From assembly GCF_011397635.1 (NCBI RefSeq), contig NC_064761.1:31041643-31105642 (forward strand): DNA of 64,000 bases, written 5' to 3'. The translations under genes were made by a program, and so were the position numbers. The DNA comes from Epinephelus fuscoguttatus. Lineage: Eukaryota > Chordata > Actinopteri > Perciformes > Serranidae. Shown here one piece after another: positions 25,411 to 37,900 of this stretch (positions within the stretch are counted from its first letter, which is position 1; the number at the start of each line of letters is the position of its first letter). The notes beneath the pieces were generated by a model, which was not told the origin of the DNA, made no database searches, and saw only the letters and a list, made by a program, of their open reading frames with translations.

Positions 25411-26089
25411 GAACTTCTTAGTTGAAAGCAGAGATTACAACTGTTGTCGCTTTTGAAGAGATGTCAGGATTTTCAGGTTTTCTCGTGTATGTATGAACCA
25501 AAGTGTAACTTTCTTTAGGGCTTTACCCAGTGTACTTGCTGCTTCTGTTGGTATCTTTGTAACCAAAGGCAAACATGTTCTTTTGTTAGCTTTTTATTTA
25601 TCTGTGTGGTTGGTCTGATCTTTTTTCCACTGTACAGTACATTTGGATACAAATTTAATGTCAGATTGCTAAATGATTATGTTTTATCATATCATCATAT
25701 TTAGTTTCAAATAGGCAGCATCAGAGTTTGAACAGAATATATTACCAAATTTAATTGTTAGCTTTTTTCCAGGCTGTTTGTAACTTATAATTTGTGGAGG
25801 AGTACAACTAAGCAATACAGCAAAGCTGTGAGTTTGGATATTTGTTTTTTTTAAAGAGTGTGGGGGGATTAAAGGACAATGATGAAGCTTCAAACAGACA
25901 AATGAAAAGCTTTTGGCTGAAAAGAAAACTGTCTTTTATTCAAATGTTTGGATTTCTGGTGGAAGTCATTTGGGTATAATTTTTGTCATCGCACATTGTC
26001 ATCCATTGTTTATCATTGTACTGACTCATTTTTAGTTTTTGAAGATTTTGTCTTTTTTTTCTTCCAAGAACTGAAGAGAATAAGAAGTT

Positions 26090-26096
26090 AATAAAA
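26090..26096 (+). terminator. Candidate poly(A) signal for abhd17a
   Basis: AATAAAA at the end of the AT-rich region that follows the abhd17a stop codon, about 3.3 kb downstream. Confidence 0.35.
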
Positions 26097-26787
26097 CATA
26101 ATCAGAAACTGATGATTAACATGAGTCCTTGGCTCTTTTAAAATGATAAATATTTCCTCCAGCCAGGTGTCGTTTTCCAGCAAAGACGGGCTCTTAGCTG
26201 CGAGAGAACAGCCTTTTCTTCAGACATCAGCATTAACGTGTGGCTCATTCAGTCCCTGATTTTCCACTCATGGCAGTCCTGGCACTTGCTGAATAATGAC
26301 CTGCCTGTAGTGAAAGGCCTCACAGGGCTGCACGAGAACGATCCAAGAAAGGCTCGGGTGAATAATTGGCTGATGAGTAAATGAGTCTTTAATTGCCTGG
26401 TGTGTGTGTGGGTTTTCCCCCCTCTCCTCTGTAGAGTTGTGTGTTGGGATGGGCTTGTTATCGTCTCTGCCAAAAAAGGGTTCAAATGATGTGTTTTAAT
26501 TAAACCGGCACCAAAGGACTCAGGTCTGTCCCAGCCTCCCCTCACTGTCTGCCACCACGTTGACTTGTGGGGAAACGGGGACAGATGGATCGTAAGCTGC
26601 GCTCACCCTCCTCCCCCCCGAACACACACACATACACACACTGACACACACTTGTGCCAGCTCGTTTTCAATGGACTACATAAACAATCTGGTGTCCCAC
26701 TCAAATGCTCTTACGGATTAAAAGCAGCTGCAGCTCACATCCCCCTGCGTCAGGCAAAGTTAGTGCAGCCTGACCTACTGCATCAAA

Positions 26788-26812
26788 CACCACCACCACC
26801 ACCACCAGCACC
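26788..26812. repeat. (CAC)n trinucleotide repeat
   Basis: A run of CAC/ACC units, slightly interrupted, lies in intergenic DNA next to CA-rich segments at 26620-26650. Confidence 0.7.
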
Positions 26813-27039
26813 ACTCCTCCACACTCACATGCACTATGTGTCTCACACCGCTCTGAGCACAGAAACCCTTTCATGTTGTCATGTATCAAAGGATTGTGGA
26901 TGTGCTGCGTCTCCACAGAAGAAGACTTAAAACAAGACTTGTGAATCAGAGAGCTCTGAAGCCTCTCTACTTGAGGATTGTAGTGTAGTGAACATTTAGA
27001 CCATACTTTATAAAACTGAGAGATGGAGGAACACGTGCC

Positions 27040-27540
27040 TTATTCAAACTTAATTTAAAGAGCACCTTTCAAAGAAATCAAAGCACCTCAGGATTTTAAA
27101 AATAGTAAAATGTTAAATAAGATAAAATAAGTGATCAACAATACAACTTTAACAGCAATAATAGAATAAGTATTAATAATAAAAGCAAGACAAAAAAGAT
27201 GGGTTTTTAGTTTATGTTTTCAAAAAGCAGAGATGTCTTCATCTCCTCTCATGTCCTCTGGAAGTCTGTTCCAGCGGCTTGGAGCATAACAGCTGAAAGC
27301 AGCATAGCCAAACGTTTTTGTTCTGCTTTTTGGAACAGCTAAAAGAGAAGAGGGATCTGAGGGGCCTTCCCGCTTCATAAGCAGAACGTATTTCTGAGAG
27401 GTAGTCTGGTGCACGGCCATGTAGTGCTTTATGAAGAATATGAAGGGCCTGGACGAGGAAAAGAAACACAGTCCTGTGGATGTGCAGTATTGCTGGGTGG
27501 ATGTTGTCACTGTGTCAATGGAGGAATTTCACAGGTTTTC
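27040..27540 (-). mobile_element. Non-LTR retrotransposon 3' fragment (dead)
   Basis: On the minus strand two overlapping frames carry the C-terminal tail typical of fish LINE polymerases: ALHGRAPDYLSE in one frame, then SRTKTFGYAAFSCYAPSRWN and LPED in another. A frameshift near 27360 separates them. The 3' side (27040-27200) holds the GCACCTTTCAAAG-type untranslated end. The rest of the element is absent, so this is a 5'-truncated, broken copy. Clade not assigned. Confidence 0.7.
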
Positions 27541-28106
27541 GTGCCCTGATGACCTGACTGTGACGCAAGGCTGCAGATAAGCTGTAAAGACTGTGATGCT
27601 TGCTCAGAAAAAGGGACATACTGAGAAAATAGTGAAGGTATGGACACAGGTATGTCAAACCTTTAATAAAATTTCTTTAAATGTATTGTTCTTGCACTTT
27701 ATTTGAGTTAAAGCCGTTGCTGACAGTCATTTGAGCATATTTTACTTCATTGAACGTGTTTAATTGTAACAATCCACCTTGTAATAAGTGTTATAATAGG
27801 TGTTTCTCTAAAGTACTCTTGGTTATGTCAATTAATTAAAAGTGTTTGATCAGAATAATTCAGGGAAAGGTGTAAAATGACAGTGTTTCTCTGCAGAACC
27901 TTTAATGAAAATTTATGTCATTTTTTTCTTTTTGCACTTCGTTCGAATTATTTAATTTAATTTTATTTTATATGATTTTATTTTATTTTTTTATTTATTT
28001 TTTAACAGTGCAAAGTTTGGGGGTAAAACAAAGTAATTATTTTGCAAGTCTAAATTTATATTTTTTATAAAGTCTTTGCTCTTTACCAGATGTATTGTTG
28101 TTAATA

Positions 28107-29045
28107 AGATAAGAGATAAGATAAGATAATCCTTTATTCGCCCTGCAGCGGGGAACTTTGCAACTTTACAGCAGCAGCAGAGGGATGGTGCAAACAGGAA
28201 GCATCAGCAGAAACAAAACACAAAGCAATATATAAGTACGTATCAGTAAAAACAAACACACAGATTGGTGTAATAAGTAAACTGTGCACAAAAAAGAGCA
28301 ATATAATAAGCAAACAGTATGAAAACACAAAGCAATATAAAAAGCGAGCAGCAAGAAGAAGCAAAATATAATAGAGAGACAGTGAATGGCTGATATCATG
28401 TCATTGAGTGATGGGAGTATAGGTATTGCACAGTTTAACATATACTGATAATGTACCTGAGCAATGATTGTAAGCAGTGAAAAATAAAAGCAAGATATAG
28501 TAGATAGACACATACAAATATTGCACATTATGATTGATTGTTCTCACTTTTCATATGTGTGGTCTGCTGGGAGCAGTGATGGTTATATAGTCTGACAGCA
28601 GCAGGAGGGAGGGACCTGCAGTATCTCTCCTTCAAACACTGCGGGTGAAGCAGCGTGTCACTGAAGGAGCTGCACAGTGCTGTCAGAGCATCCTGCATGG
28701 GGTGGGACATGTTGTCCATAAGGGGTGCAAGCTTGGGTATCATTCTCCTTTCTCCCACTGCCTCCACCAGGGCGAGGGAGCATCCCAGGACGGAGCTGGC
28801 CTTCTAAATCAGTCCGTTGAGTCTCCTCCTGTCAGCTGTTGAGATGGTGCAATAGAAAGTCCTCAGGAGTACCCGCTGTACTCCAAAGGATCTGAGTCTC
28901 CTCAGCAGATAGAGTCAGCTCTGTCTTCTCTTCTCTTGTATCGTACATAAGTGTTGTCCATCTAGTCAAATTTATTGTTTGGGTGAACACCCAGGTACTT
29001 GTATGATTTTGCCATCTCAGTGTCAGTTCCCTGGATGTTCACAGG
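28107..29045 (-). mobile_element. CR1/L2-type LINE 3' fragment (dead)
   Basis: On the minus strand, frames contain SYKYLGVHPNNK, then MDNMSHPMQDALTAL and YCRSLPPAAVRLYNHHC, the end of the reverse transcriptase ORF of a common teleost LINE. Stops and frameshifts occur from 28780 to 29000, and the segment between the two motifs appears internally deleted. The 3' end is AATAAAGGATTATCTTATC-like at 28107-28135, the usual AGATAA-type tail. 5'-truncated and non-functional. Confidence 0.8.
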
Positions 29046-29479
29046 TTATGGGGAGAGAGTGTTTGCACTTGATAACACAATCATGAATAATTATACATTC
29101 TGATGAATCGTCATGTACCATGTGTCCATACAGGTAAACTACCTCAGCCCTTGATCAGTTTCAGAATATTAAACAACACACTGAAACATGGTACTTCTTA
29201 TGTGAGCACATTTTTCCCTTTCTTACCTCATAACTTATCAACCCTCACTCACAAATAACACAATTTTTATTTTTAAAAAAATCAATGCTGAAATAATACA
29301 GCATTTCACCATCCTTGTATATGCCATAACCATTAGTCCTGCACTGCATGTCTCGCCTGACTCTACATCTGTCTAGATTCAGCAGTCACTTACTTAGTGT
29401 ATCTGAAATTGTCTTTGTCTGACATTTACACAAGAATTAGATCTAATACCGCTCTCCACCTCCTGATTCAGACCTGAAC

Positions 29480-29850
29480 TGTTTCATTTTATTTCACCTT
29501 TATTTTACCAAGAAATTCCACTGATGTAAAAAAAAAAAAAAAAAAAAAATCTCTTTTATAAGAGAGACCTGGCCGACTTTGCAACTGAGCCAAATCACAA
29601 CATATTAAAATACAACATACAGAACATGATATACAAAAATTACAATAAAACAGAAGAACAGCTATTTAAAGTAGACTCGAGGAGAGAAACAGCCACATGC
29701 CTCCACCATGCCCTTAAATTCATCAGTGGATATAAAGGTTTTGCAGATTATTCCATGCCCAAGGTGCATATTAAGGAAATGCAGTTTTCCACAGATCTGT
29801 CAGAACATAAAAAACAACTCCTTGGAGGAGCAAATAACAATTAGTAATCA
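29480..29850 (-). mobile_element. Dispersed repeat, LINE-tail-like, with poly(A) tract
   Basis: TTTATTTTACCAAGAAATTCCA, a 22-A run (29528-29549), and ATCTCTTTTATAAGAGAGACCTGGCC follow one another. Sequences of this form (ACCAGGAAA...AGAGACCTGGCC) are widespread in fish as retrotransposon 3' remnants (family knowledge). No open frame is intact. The distal boundary is approximate. Confidence 0.5.
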
Positions 29851-30884
29851 TGAGCTAATATGACACATCATTAGTCCAGACAGAGCCAAGTTTGCAGCGA
29901 ATGTGCAGCCCAGAGACCTCCAGCTGAGCGGGTCTGATCTCCAAGTCAGAGAGGATATCAGGCTGATTTCACAAAGCAGGATGTGGGGAAAAAACAACAC
30001 TGCCGGAGGGAAAGCAACTGAACTACTGCATATACATATACCACTATAATATCTTGCTGCATAATGAGTCAAGAAGTCGCCAGCATGTAGGATGAGCTCT
30101 GCCCTCTTATGAAACAGTCTCTCCAGCTTTCAGAAGGAATTACAGCATCTTCACAGAGTTTGGAACATTTAGTGGTGGAGAATATTTCCTTCTTCAATAT
30201 TGTGCTGCATATTAATTTGAGGCTGGCCAGCATGCCTGCTGAATTTATGTCTTGCTTTTGTTTCTCATTACCATTCCTGCAGAGCATCCTTTGCCCTGTG
30301 CATTATGTATATCTCGCTGATGTTTATCTGCTGTCTTCTTTGTTGACTATGGTTGGCTTTAATGCGCCTCCTCCCCTTAATGTTTTATGTTTTGTGCTTG
30401 GATTGCACTTAGGGAGCACTCTCGAGCACAGAGCTTTTTCTGTCAAATGTAACCGATAAAAAAAAAACAGAAAGTGTAAAACTATGAATTTTAAATTTTG
30501 GAGTTGGCAAGAAAGAGAAAGTCACGAGTGAGTGTTAATCGCTTGTGGCATTCAGGAGCTTTGTTATGCCTTCAGCCTGAGGGAACCAGCTTGAACCCAG
30601 AATACAGAGGACAACACTGGTCATTGAAAATACTGGAAGCCTTCCACAGGAGAAACTTGTCATGCTGTGCAGAGAGGCTCCAAATGTTTCATTACAACAC
30701 CTCGAGACTGAATGTTGCCCTAGAATGCCTATAATTGTCTGCAGTGCAATGTGGCACTGTTTTGCATTTTTTTTAAAAAGTACGCAACAACTTTTTAGTC
30801 TGACTGAGAGGAACACATTTGTGGAATAATTACACTGACTTTGCAAAAGAATGTGCATTTCTCAGTAATTAGAGCTGAGCCTTT

Positions 30885-31030
30885 GAGGCAGTAGCTCTCA
30901 AACTTTTTCCAGTAATGTACCGCCTTTGAAATATTATTTTCAGCCAAGTACCCCCTGACCAGCACAAAACATTTAAGTAGGAAAAAATGCCTCTATAAAG
31001 AGGTACAATACAGCCAGTAGCGTATGGTTG
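30885..31030. mobile_element. Old hAT-like repeat relic
   Basis: GTAGCTCTCAAACTTTTTCC followed by AAGTACCCCCTGACC resembles one end of the abundant 'CTCAAACTTTTT...AGTACC' hAT-derived repeats. Only one end is recognisable. Confidence 0.4.
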
Positions 31031-31208
31031 TTGGGACAGGCCTCAGTGCACATTACAATGATGGACCCTAGTGCAACATTTTGCATCTGAACTAGTTACG
31101 ACTTGACATACATATTATCCATATATGATAAAAATACCAAATAAAATAAAGTAGTAGTCATTTAATTAAACATTTTTATAGTCTATTTATGGTTTTATAG
31201 TTTTTGTA

Positions 31209-32008
31209 AATCCATCCATCTATTAATTTTCTTTGCTGGGGCAGCAGGCCGAGCAAAGCGCCCCAGACAGCCCTCTCCCCAACAATGCTTTCCAGCTCCT
31301 CCTGGTGGACCTGAGATGTTCCCAGGCCAGATGAAATATGTAATCCCTCCAGCATGTTCTGGGTCTGCCCCGGGGCCTTCTACCAGTGGGACGTGCCCAA
31401 AACACCTCCAGCGGGAGGCGTCCAGGAGGCATCCTGATCAGATGCCTGAACCACCTCAACTGATCCCTTTCAACACGAAAGAGCAGCAGCTCTACTCCGA
31501 GTTCCCTCTGGATGCCCATGCTCCTTACCCTATCTCTAAGGCTGGGCCCAGCCACCCCACGGAGGAAACTTATTTCAGCCACTTGTATCCGTAATGTCAT
31601 TCTTTCGGTCACTACGCAGAGCTCATGATCATAGGTGAGGGTTGGGACATAGATGGACCAGTAAATTGAAAGCTTCGCCTTCTGGCTCAGCTCCCTCTTC
31701 ACCAAGATGGACCGGCGCAGCGCATGCGTCACTGCAGAAGCCACACCAGACCTCCAATCCATCTCATGCTCTATTCTACCCTCACTCGTGAACAAGACCC
31801 CAAGATTCTTGAACTCCCTCGTTTCAGGCAGTAACTCTCCCCCAGCCCAGAGAAGGGAATCCATCGTTTGGCCTCAGATTTGGAGATGCTAACTCTCATC
31901 CCGACCGCTTCACACACGGTTGCAAGCTGCCCCAGTGCATGCTGGAGGTCATGGTGTGATGAAGCCAATAGAACCACATCACCTGCGAAAAGCGATGCAA
32001 CAAGTTTT
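31209..32008 (-). mobile_element. 5'-truncated LINE with defective reverse transcriptase
   Basis: The minus strand encodes the end of a LINE reverse transcriptase in two frames. From 32005 to about 31885 is FAGDVVLLASSHHDLQHALG, the palm region with its FADD motif altered to FAGD, which removes one catalytic aspartate. After a frameshift and short deletion near 31865 come ELLPETREFKNLGVLFTSEG, YVPTLTYDHELCVVTERM and LSLRD-like and GRLPLEVF motifs to 31223. The 3' end carries the GATGGATGGA tail (31209-31222) seen in a large fish LINE family. Non-functional copy. I am not certain of the clade. Confidence 0.85.
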
Positions 32009-33235
32009 TGTAAAGTGTAGAATAGATTGCTTTAGACTGAGCACGTTTTTTTTTTTTTTTTTTGAGCATGGGTGTGTTTCTGAGTTGGCAATCTGAATGA
32101 GTTACACGAGCCTGTTCTCTGGCCAACACACTGTTGGAGGACCTGCTTTCTCCGTGATCCCCCTCATCCTATGGGCTATTGATGCAACCGCACTGCCTGC
32201 ACTGTATGAAGCTCAGCATAAGTTCAACCAGGAAGACTGTCTTTGTGCTCACACATTCACAAGTCTCTCCCTCCCATTCCCACTGCTTCCTCTTATCAGC
32301 TGACTACTATCCTCTAGTTATCAAATCAAACTTCGCCCAGTCTATATCAGCCAATCGGGATGCTACTGCAAAATTTTAAATTGTCTCTCTCTTCTGCTGC
32401 TGTCAGCTGTCAGTTTAGGCAGAATCTTTGCGCCCTCCTCCACTGCGTTCACCTCCAGCCATCGTATCCAGAGTCCTGGACAAACTCAACAAAGGCTCAT
32501 TCCTCTACCCATCCAGATCATCGGCACTTCTCCATCTTCCTCTCATCTCATCTTCACCACCGCCGGCGTCCTATTGGACTATGGATTCACCACCCTCCTT
32601 ACCCTCCATCATACCATCTCTATGGGGTTGAATCCACAAAGACTTTTCACATTTTTCATTCTTATGTGCACATGGTAATAAATATACTTCTTGCTATAAA
32701 AACGAGTCTCTCCTGATTGAACTATATTATATACAGCGCTGCACCATCAGCGACTGACTTACTGAATAAATCTCTACTCCCTGAAGTTGTCTGTTCTCAT
32801 GTTATATATGAATTCCTGTCAATGTCAAAAAAGGCATGCTTGTCTTTGAATTCCTGGAAAAGTGTTTGACCAGCGCAGCAGACCCAGTTTCAGGAAAGGA
32901 AGGTCATAACCGCTGCATTCAACTCAGCACAAATGTCTTCCACTCAGCAAAATAACTTGGGCTCCATCCAGAACAGCCACCGGTCCTTTTCTTGATAATG
33001 TCAGTCCTAACAGGACCGAGCATGTTGTCTATCACAGCGCAAGGGCAAGAAGACAAATGCCTGCATACGCTTAATGCAGCGAGAAGAAAAAATATTGGGT
33101 GCAGTTGTTTGTGTCGTTACATAGATGTTCTTTAAAGATCAAAACTACAATAATTACATGTTAGAAATTACATGTTACTCATAATGGATTCAGAGACCAA
33201 AGATGAGAACACAGGGGACAACAGTCATAATAATG
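32009..33235. other. Intergenic stretch between LINE relic and rgl1 3' end
   Basis: Holds an 18-bp T tract (32046-32063) and otherwise unassigned sequence. Proline/serine-rich open frames at 32360-32716 show no family resemblance and no splice context. Confidence 0.5.
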
Positions 33236-33242
33236 ATAATAA

Positions 33243-33252
33243 TTTATTTATT
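33243..33252 (-). terminator. Candidate poly(A) signal for rgl1
   Basis: The minus strand reads AATAAATAAATT here, about 1.7 kb after the rgl1 stop at 34976. This would make 33240-34975 the 3' UTR. Inference from motif and position only. Confidence 0.3.
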
Positions 33253-34975
33253 CAGGTAGAGGAAGAGTCTTTGGCAGTGAAGAACACAGGAACTGAGGGG
33301 GATTTAATGAGAACATTTCAAAGTGAAGTGCTGCATGGAGACAAAGGATTGGGCCAACTGGGCCATTAACACAAGTCCAACAGTGAACCAGTTCTCCCAG
33401 AGGGAATGAAATATAAACCAAAGAACATTAACTGGTTGAACAAATTGGCACGATAGCATGAGCTGTGTAAGATCTGCAGGAGCGGACTAACACTTAAAGG
33501 AGAAAAAAAAGTGAGTGTGAGTGTTTATCTGCAAACGGGTCAATGAAATGTGACAGGTGAGAAGTGTTGGTGATGCTGCTGTGAAACTGTGAGCAGAGAC
33601 AAATGGGTGTTTACTGTGAGGAGAAGTGTTTGGCTTTTGTGTCTGTTGTGAAGTGAAGTGTCCCTCAGTAAAGATGTCCACATGTATCACAGTAAAATCT
33701 GGCACTGGCTTTTTTTTATGACACTTTGAATTTGTTAACATTTACTTCATCACTCTCCAATCCGGCAAAACATTTCTGGCCTGAATTGTGTTACAAAAAT
33801 ATATAAACACAACAATTACAAACAAAAATAGTAATTCATTTAGCGAAGAGGGAAGAGAACCACTTACAGAGCGGCTCGTTCACTCTTCTATATTCACATC
33901 CCATTGGCCTCTCCTACCAACTGACAAGTGCAACTCTATAGTTCATATAATGAAGGGCAAAGAGGTACAAGTATGCATCAGTTTGAGACACTTTGCATGG
34001 TGTTTTCCACTCCAGGAAGTCACTTCTCTCCTCCTCTCTGATCTTGTACATCTGCTATCGTCTTACAAACAAGAACAAGAATATGTGAGGATGCGAGGGA
34101 CCGTCTTTCTGGATTAGAAAGCAGCACAAATTTCATCTCTACACCCTAAATACAGGGCAGGTAAGGCCATTACAATAGTTGCCAAGGACTTGTTAAAACC
34201 AAGTAATGGAACCAATCAGAATGCACTAAACACTGCATTCGTCACACAGCTCACAATATGAGAGGGGCTGAACACGCAGTGCACACTGTGCACGAGCCGG
34301 ACATGGCAGGTAAACATGCCCGGCTAGGAAAATTCATGACATCACAGCTCCTGTCAATTAATTAATTCATTAATATCATTCAGAATATTATCAGAAGTCC
34401 ATTCATTCATCGATAAAGGCAACAGGACCGGACACTCAGTCCACTTCTCCTTCTGTTCCATCATCCGTCTCCTCTTTCTGCATTCATTACACTTCTTATA
34501 CCAGAGAAGTAAATATTCAGCTACACAGACATCACAGGACAAAACAAAGTTCATTCAATATCAGAATACTGTTGGAGGTCAGGAGTTTGGCTGCTCCCAT
34601 TATATGTGCAAAAACTCATTGTTGTAAAGAGTGGATGCCACTAGAGGTCGCTGTTTCAGTCAGTTACAGGCATCACTCGTCGTAAGTCACTGGCACAGCA
34701 GTCACGCTACACATCCATGTTCCATATTAAGGCTGGGCAAAGGGCGAGAAGAGATGGCAAAGTTCAGGGTGAGAGTCGGCAAGATAAGAGTCAAAGTGGA
34801 GCTCTTTAAGAGTCTGTAAACTCCATCTGTTCCTCCTTGAATCCTTCAGAACTTCTCATCCATGTATCCCATCAGCCTCTTCACCTAAAACCCAACAGTT
34901 CACATCAAGTCCGTGCCCTGTATCATCCTGGATTAGTGGCGTAAGGGCCAACCGCCGAGTCCATGCAGTCCAGGG

Positions 34976-37900
34976 TCACAGCGTGACCTTGCTGAGTCTG
35001 AGTGACAAGCTGGAGCGGTGCTGGGCGCGGGGGAGTGTTGAGCTACAGCGGCTTCGCAGCTGGACTGGCCGACCTGCTGAGCCTCGCACCCGCAGCAGGA
35101 AGTCAAAGTTGGCGGAGGTGTTCATGGCGTAAAAGACGTTGGCGTTGTCTGGAATCACCAGTTCTAGAGAAAGAGAGAGGAGGAGAGAAACAGCAGAATG
35201 ATGAGTATGGTTTTAGCTCTTTCTGTTGTTGACGCTGATATGCTTTTTGTCAGTAGTACAGGGGTCATTGTGGTTTCTTGTGGTTTGGAAAACAGCTGAT
35301 CAGTGGAAAAATTACAAGAATTAAAATGCCAGATTTGCATAATACAAAGGGTGCATCATTATAGTTTTTACAGTAACTGCTGCAGCAACTTCTGCTTCCT
35401 GTTTTTACTGTAAATATCTGACTATATGCCTGGGCATTGTACTGTACCAACATGTAGTTAGCTACCTCAAGTTGAGAGTTGTTTGAAAAATAAGGAAGGT
35501 ATACATGTGTAGAAAAGAATTAGCTAAAAAAAAAAAGGCTCAATTTAAAATTGTTTTTTACCTCTGTCCTCAGAGATGACTTGTACCAGCTCGTATCCCT
35601 CCTCTGGCTCCACTTCCAGGTTGTGCTTTGCCATGGCTCTGGAAATTACAGCCGGAGTCTTGTCTTGATTGGTCAGCTATGTAGGGAACGGACAAAGAAA
35701 TTACTCGTAAAGTTTTTTGCCTTTAACATGTAAAAATCTAACCTGAGAGCATCTCACTCACACAACAACACAAACACACATATATTTACCAATATGCTCT
35801 TGTAGAGGTTCCCGTTGCCGTCCTCCAGGCTCACTCTTATGATGCATGCATCTTGGGCCTGGGTGTTATACGCCGGGGTTTGACTTGGGGAGCAGGGGGA
35901 CAAGGGTGTGAGGGAGACGGAGCGTCTGTGGGTGCAGGGGGGCCCTGGGAGTGAGGGAGACGCAGGAGTCATGGTGACGCTGGCTGTCGACGAACTGGTG
36001 TCCATGGAGTGGAGTGAATTACAAGAGGAGGATTCTGATAGCTGCAAAAACACATAACCAGAAATTACATACAAATTCATAAACAGGATCATTTTCTTCC
36101 GCAAATGCACTGAGCCATAATCTGATTATTCATTTAAAGCTATTAGAGGCGAGGGGAAATGTGGAAGTACTGGAACACGGTGACAGCTGCAAGACTGAAA
36201 TATAAACCTTTGCCTGAAATAACAGCTTTTGACTAAGGGACTGTATAAAAATTACGGGGGGAAGGAGACCAGAAAAGGGTGTTATGATTTCTGCCTGTGT
36301 ACTTACATTTTCTGGTGCAATTTTAGTTGTTAAAAGAGAATAGCGTTCAATTGTTTTTGAGATATTTGGGAAAGGGTGTTACAATTTTTGTCTCAGTCAA
36401 TGGGAGAGTCCAAAAAATAGACTAGTAATGCTTTTTAAAGCCTGCTCCCCTCTTCACAATAACTTCCATATAGTCCCTAAGTATGACCAAAAAGTACCAA
36501 TTTTCTTTAGCGCTGTTGCCCACCTTGTTGTGCTGGGAGTCAGAGGTGTGTGTGGGGGTGAGGCCTTCATTGTCTGACGGGCTGCTGGAGTCGCTGGAGG
36601 ACACACTGACTGAGTCCATGCTCTCCCCTGAGCTGCCAGTAGGAGGCGAGCGTGGCGTCTCTCTGACTGGAGAACTGGCTGAATTACTGTCTGGTCCAAG
36701 AAACAGCCTGGGAAGTAGTGAAAGTTGGTCGTTAGAGAATAAAATAAATAGGTCACAGCACTTCAGTGCTTAAATACGACAGTGTGATGATTTTTGCTTC
36801 AGGTATTCTAACACAGATTTAAAACTAGACCTCCTTCATTTGGTTAATTATTGTATTTTGTGGTTGCACTTACAGGCTGAGTCTCTTCACCATGCTTTTT
36901 CGAGGCTTGGGTGAGGTTGGACTGCTGTCACCCAGACCTTCAATCTCACAGGACAAGGCGTAGCTGCAAGAGAGAAGATTGATAATAAACCTTAGACATC
37001 ATAAAACATAGCCATGAATTGTGAGTACAAGAAAGGGAAAGAGTCACAGAGGACAAGGGGAAGGAGAGGGTACAATAGATCAGTAGGGAGTGAAGGCACA
37101 ACATGAGAACAGCAGGGAGAGGCGAGGAGAAAGGACAGAAAGAAGCTTCTATTGTGTGTTTGTGAACAATAGGTCCAACAGACCATGACCTCATGCACTA
37201 CTTTGCTTGTTATCTAATGGATAACGGTGCAATCAATGACGAAGGTATTCAGGGTAAAGCAGCAGTACCTTTCCTCCTCGCTGAGCTGAAGCTGGCTCTT
37301 AAACCAGCGGAGGAAAGACGGCTCTGGAGTCAGACAGTAGCTGTTGCAGGCCGACTGGAGCAGCTTGATCTGAGCAATCACCTCAAACTCCTGCAGAGAC
37401 GGAGAGAAAGGCACCAACGTTAGATCAGATTTACTTTGAATGTGTGGCACATGTCAGAGCTCATCACATGGTGTAATCATGTCAAAGGAGGTGGCTTGCA
37501 GCTACACTCACCCTGCGTCTCTTCTCAAAGTTGATCAGACCACCCTGCGGAGGACACAAAGAACATGCTGTCAGACCCTGGACATCGCATACCAGTGGCT
37601 GCTTAGACAAACAGCATTAGGTGGACCACTCCAAAAATGGAGCGACAAAATTCCTCACGCACTCATGGAAACTTACACCCCAGTTTCTGACAGCGGTAAC
37701 ACAGACAGACTCTCAGATCTGCAGAGCTGTGTAAACTCGCGGACACATGCTCTCAAATATCGAAACACACACACATTCAGCAGGTGGTTATGGATTTTTT
37801 CTTACCTCTACTAGGTCGGGCAGGGCCGTATCCAGCATGGTCAGGTCGGTTAGAAAGGTCCCCAAGTACGGTATTGTTCCTTGCATGGCTCCCTGTGGAG

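Larger units (their letters stand above)
22765..26110 (+). other. abhd17a: Probable abhd17a 3' UTR, about 3.3 kb
   Basis: From the abhd17a stop codon to an AATAAA at 26090-26096 there is AT-rich, frame-free sequence interrupted by two inverted-repeat elements (23421-23690 and 25270-25410). Long 3' UTRs are usual for ABHD17 genes. The end point is inferred from the poly(A) signal only, and shorter forms are possible. Confidence 0.4.

Noticed and set aside
31316-31594. 92-codon plus-strand frame
   Set aside because: Antisense of the LINE reverse transcriptase relic on the minus strand.
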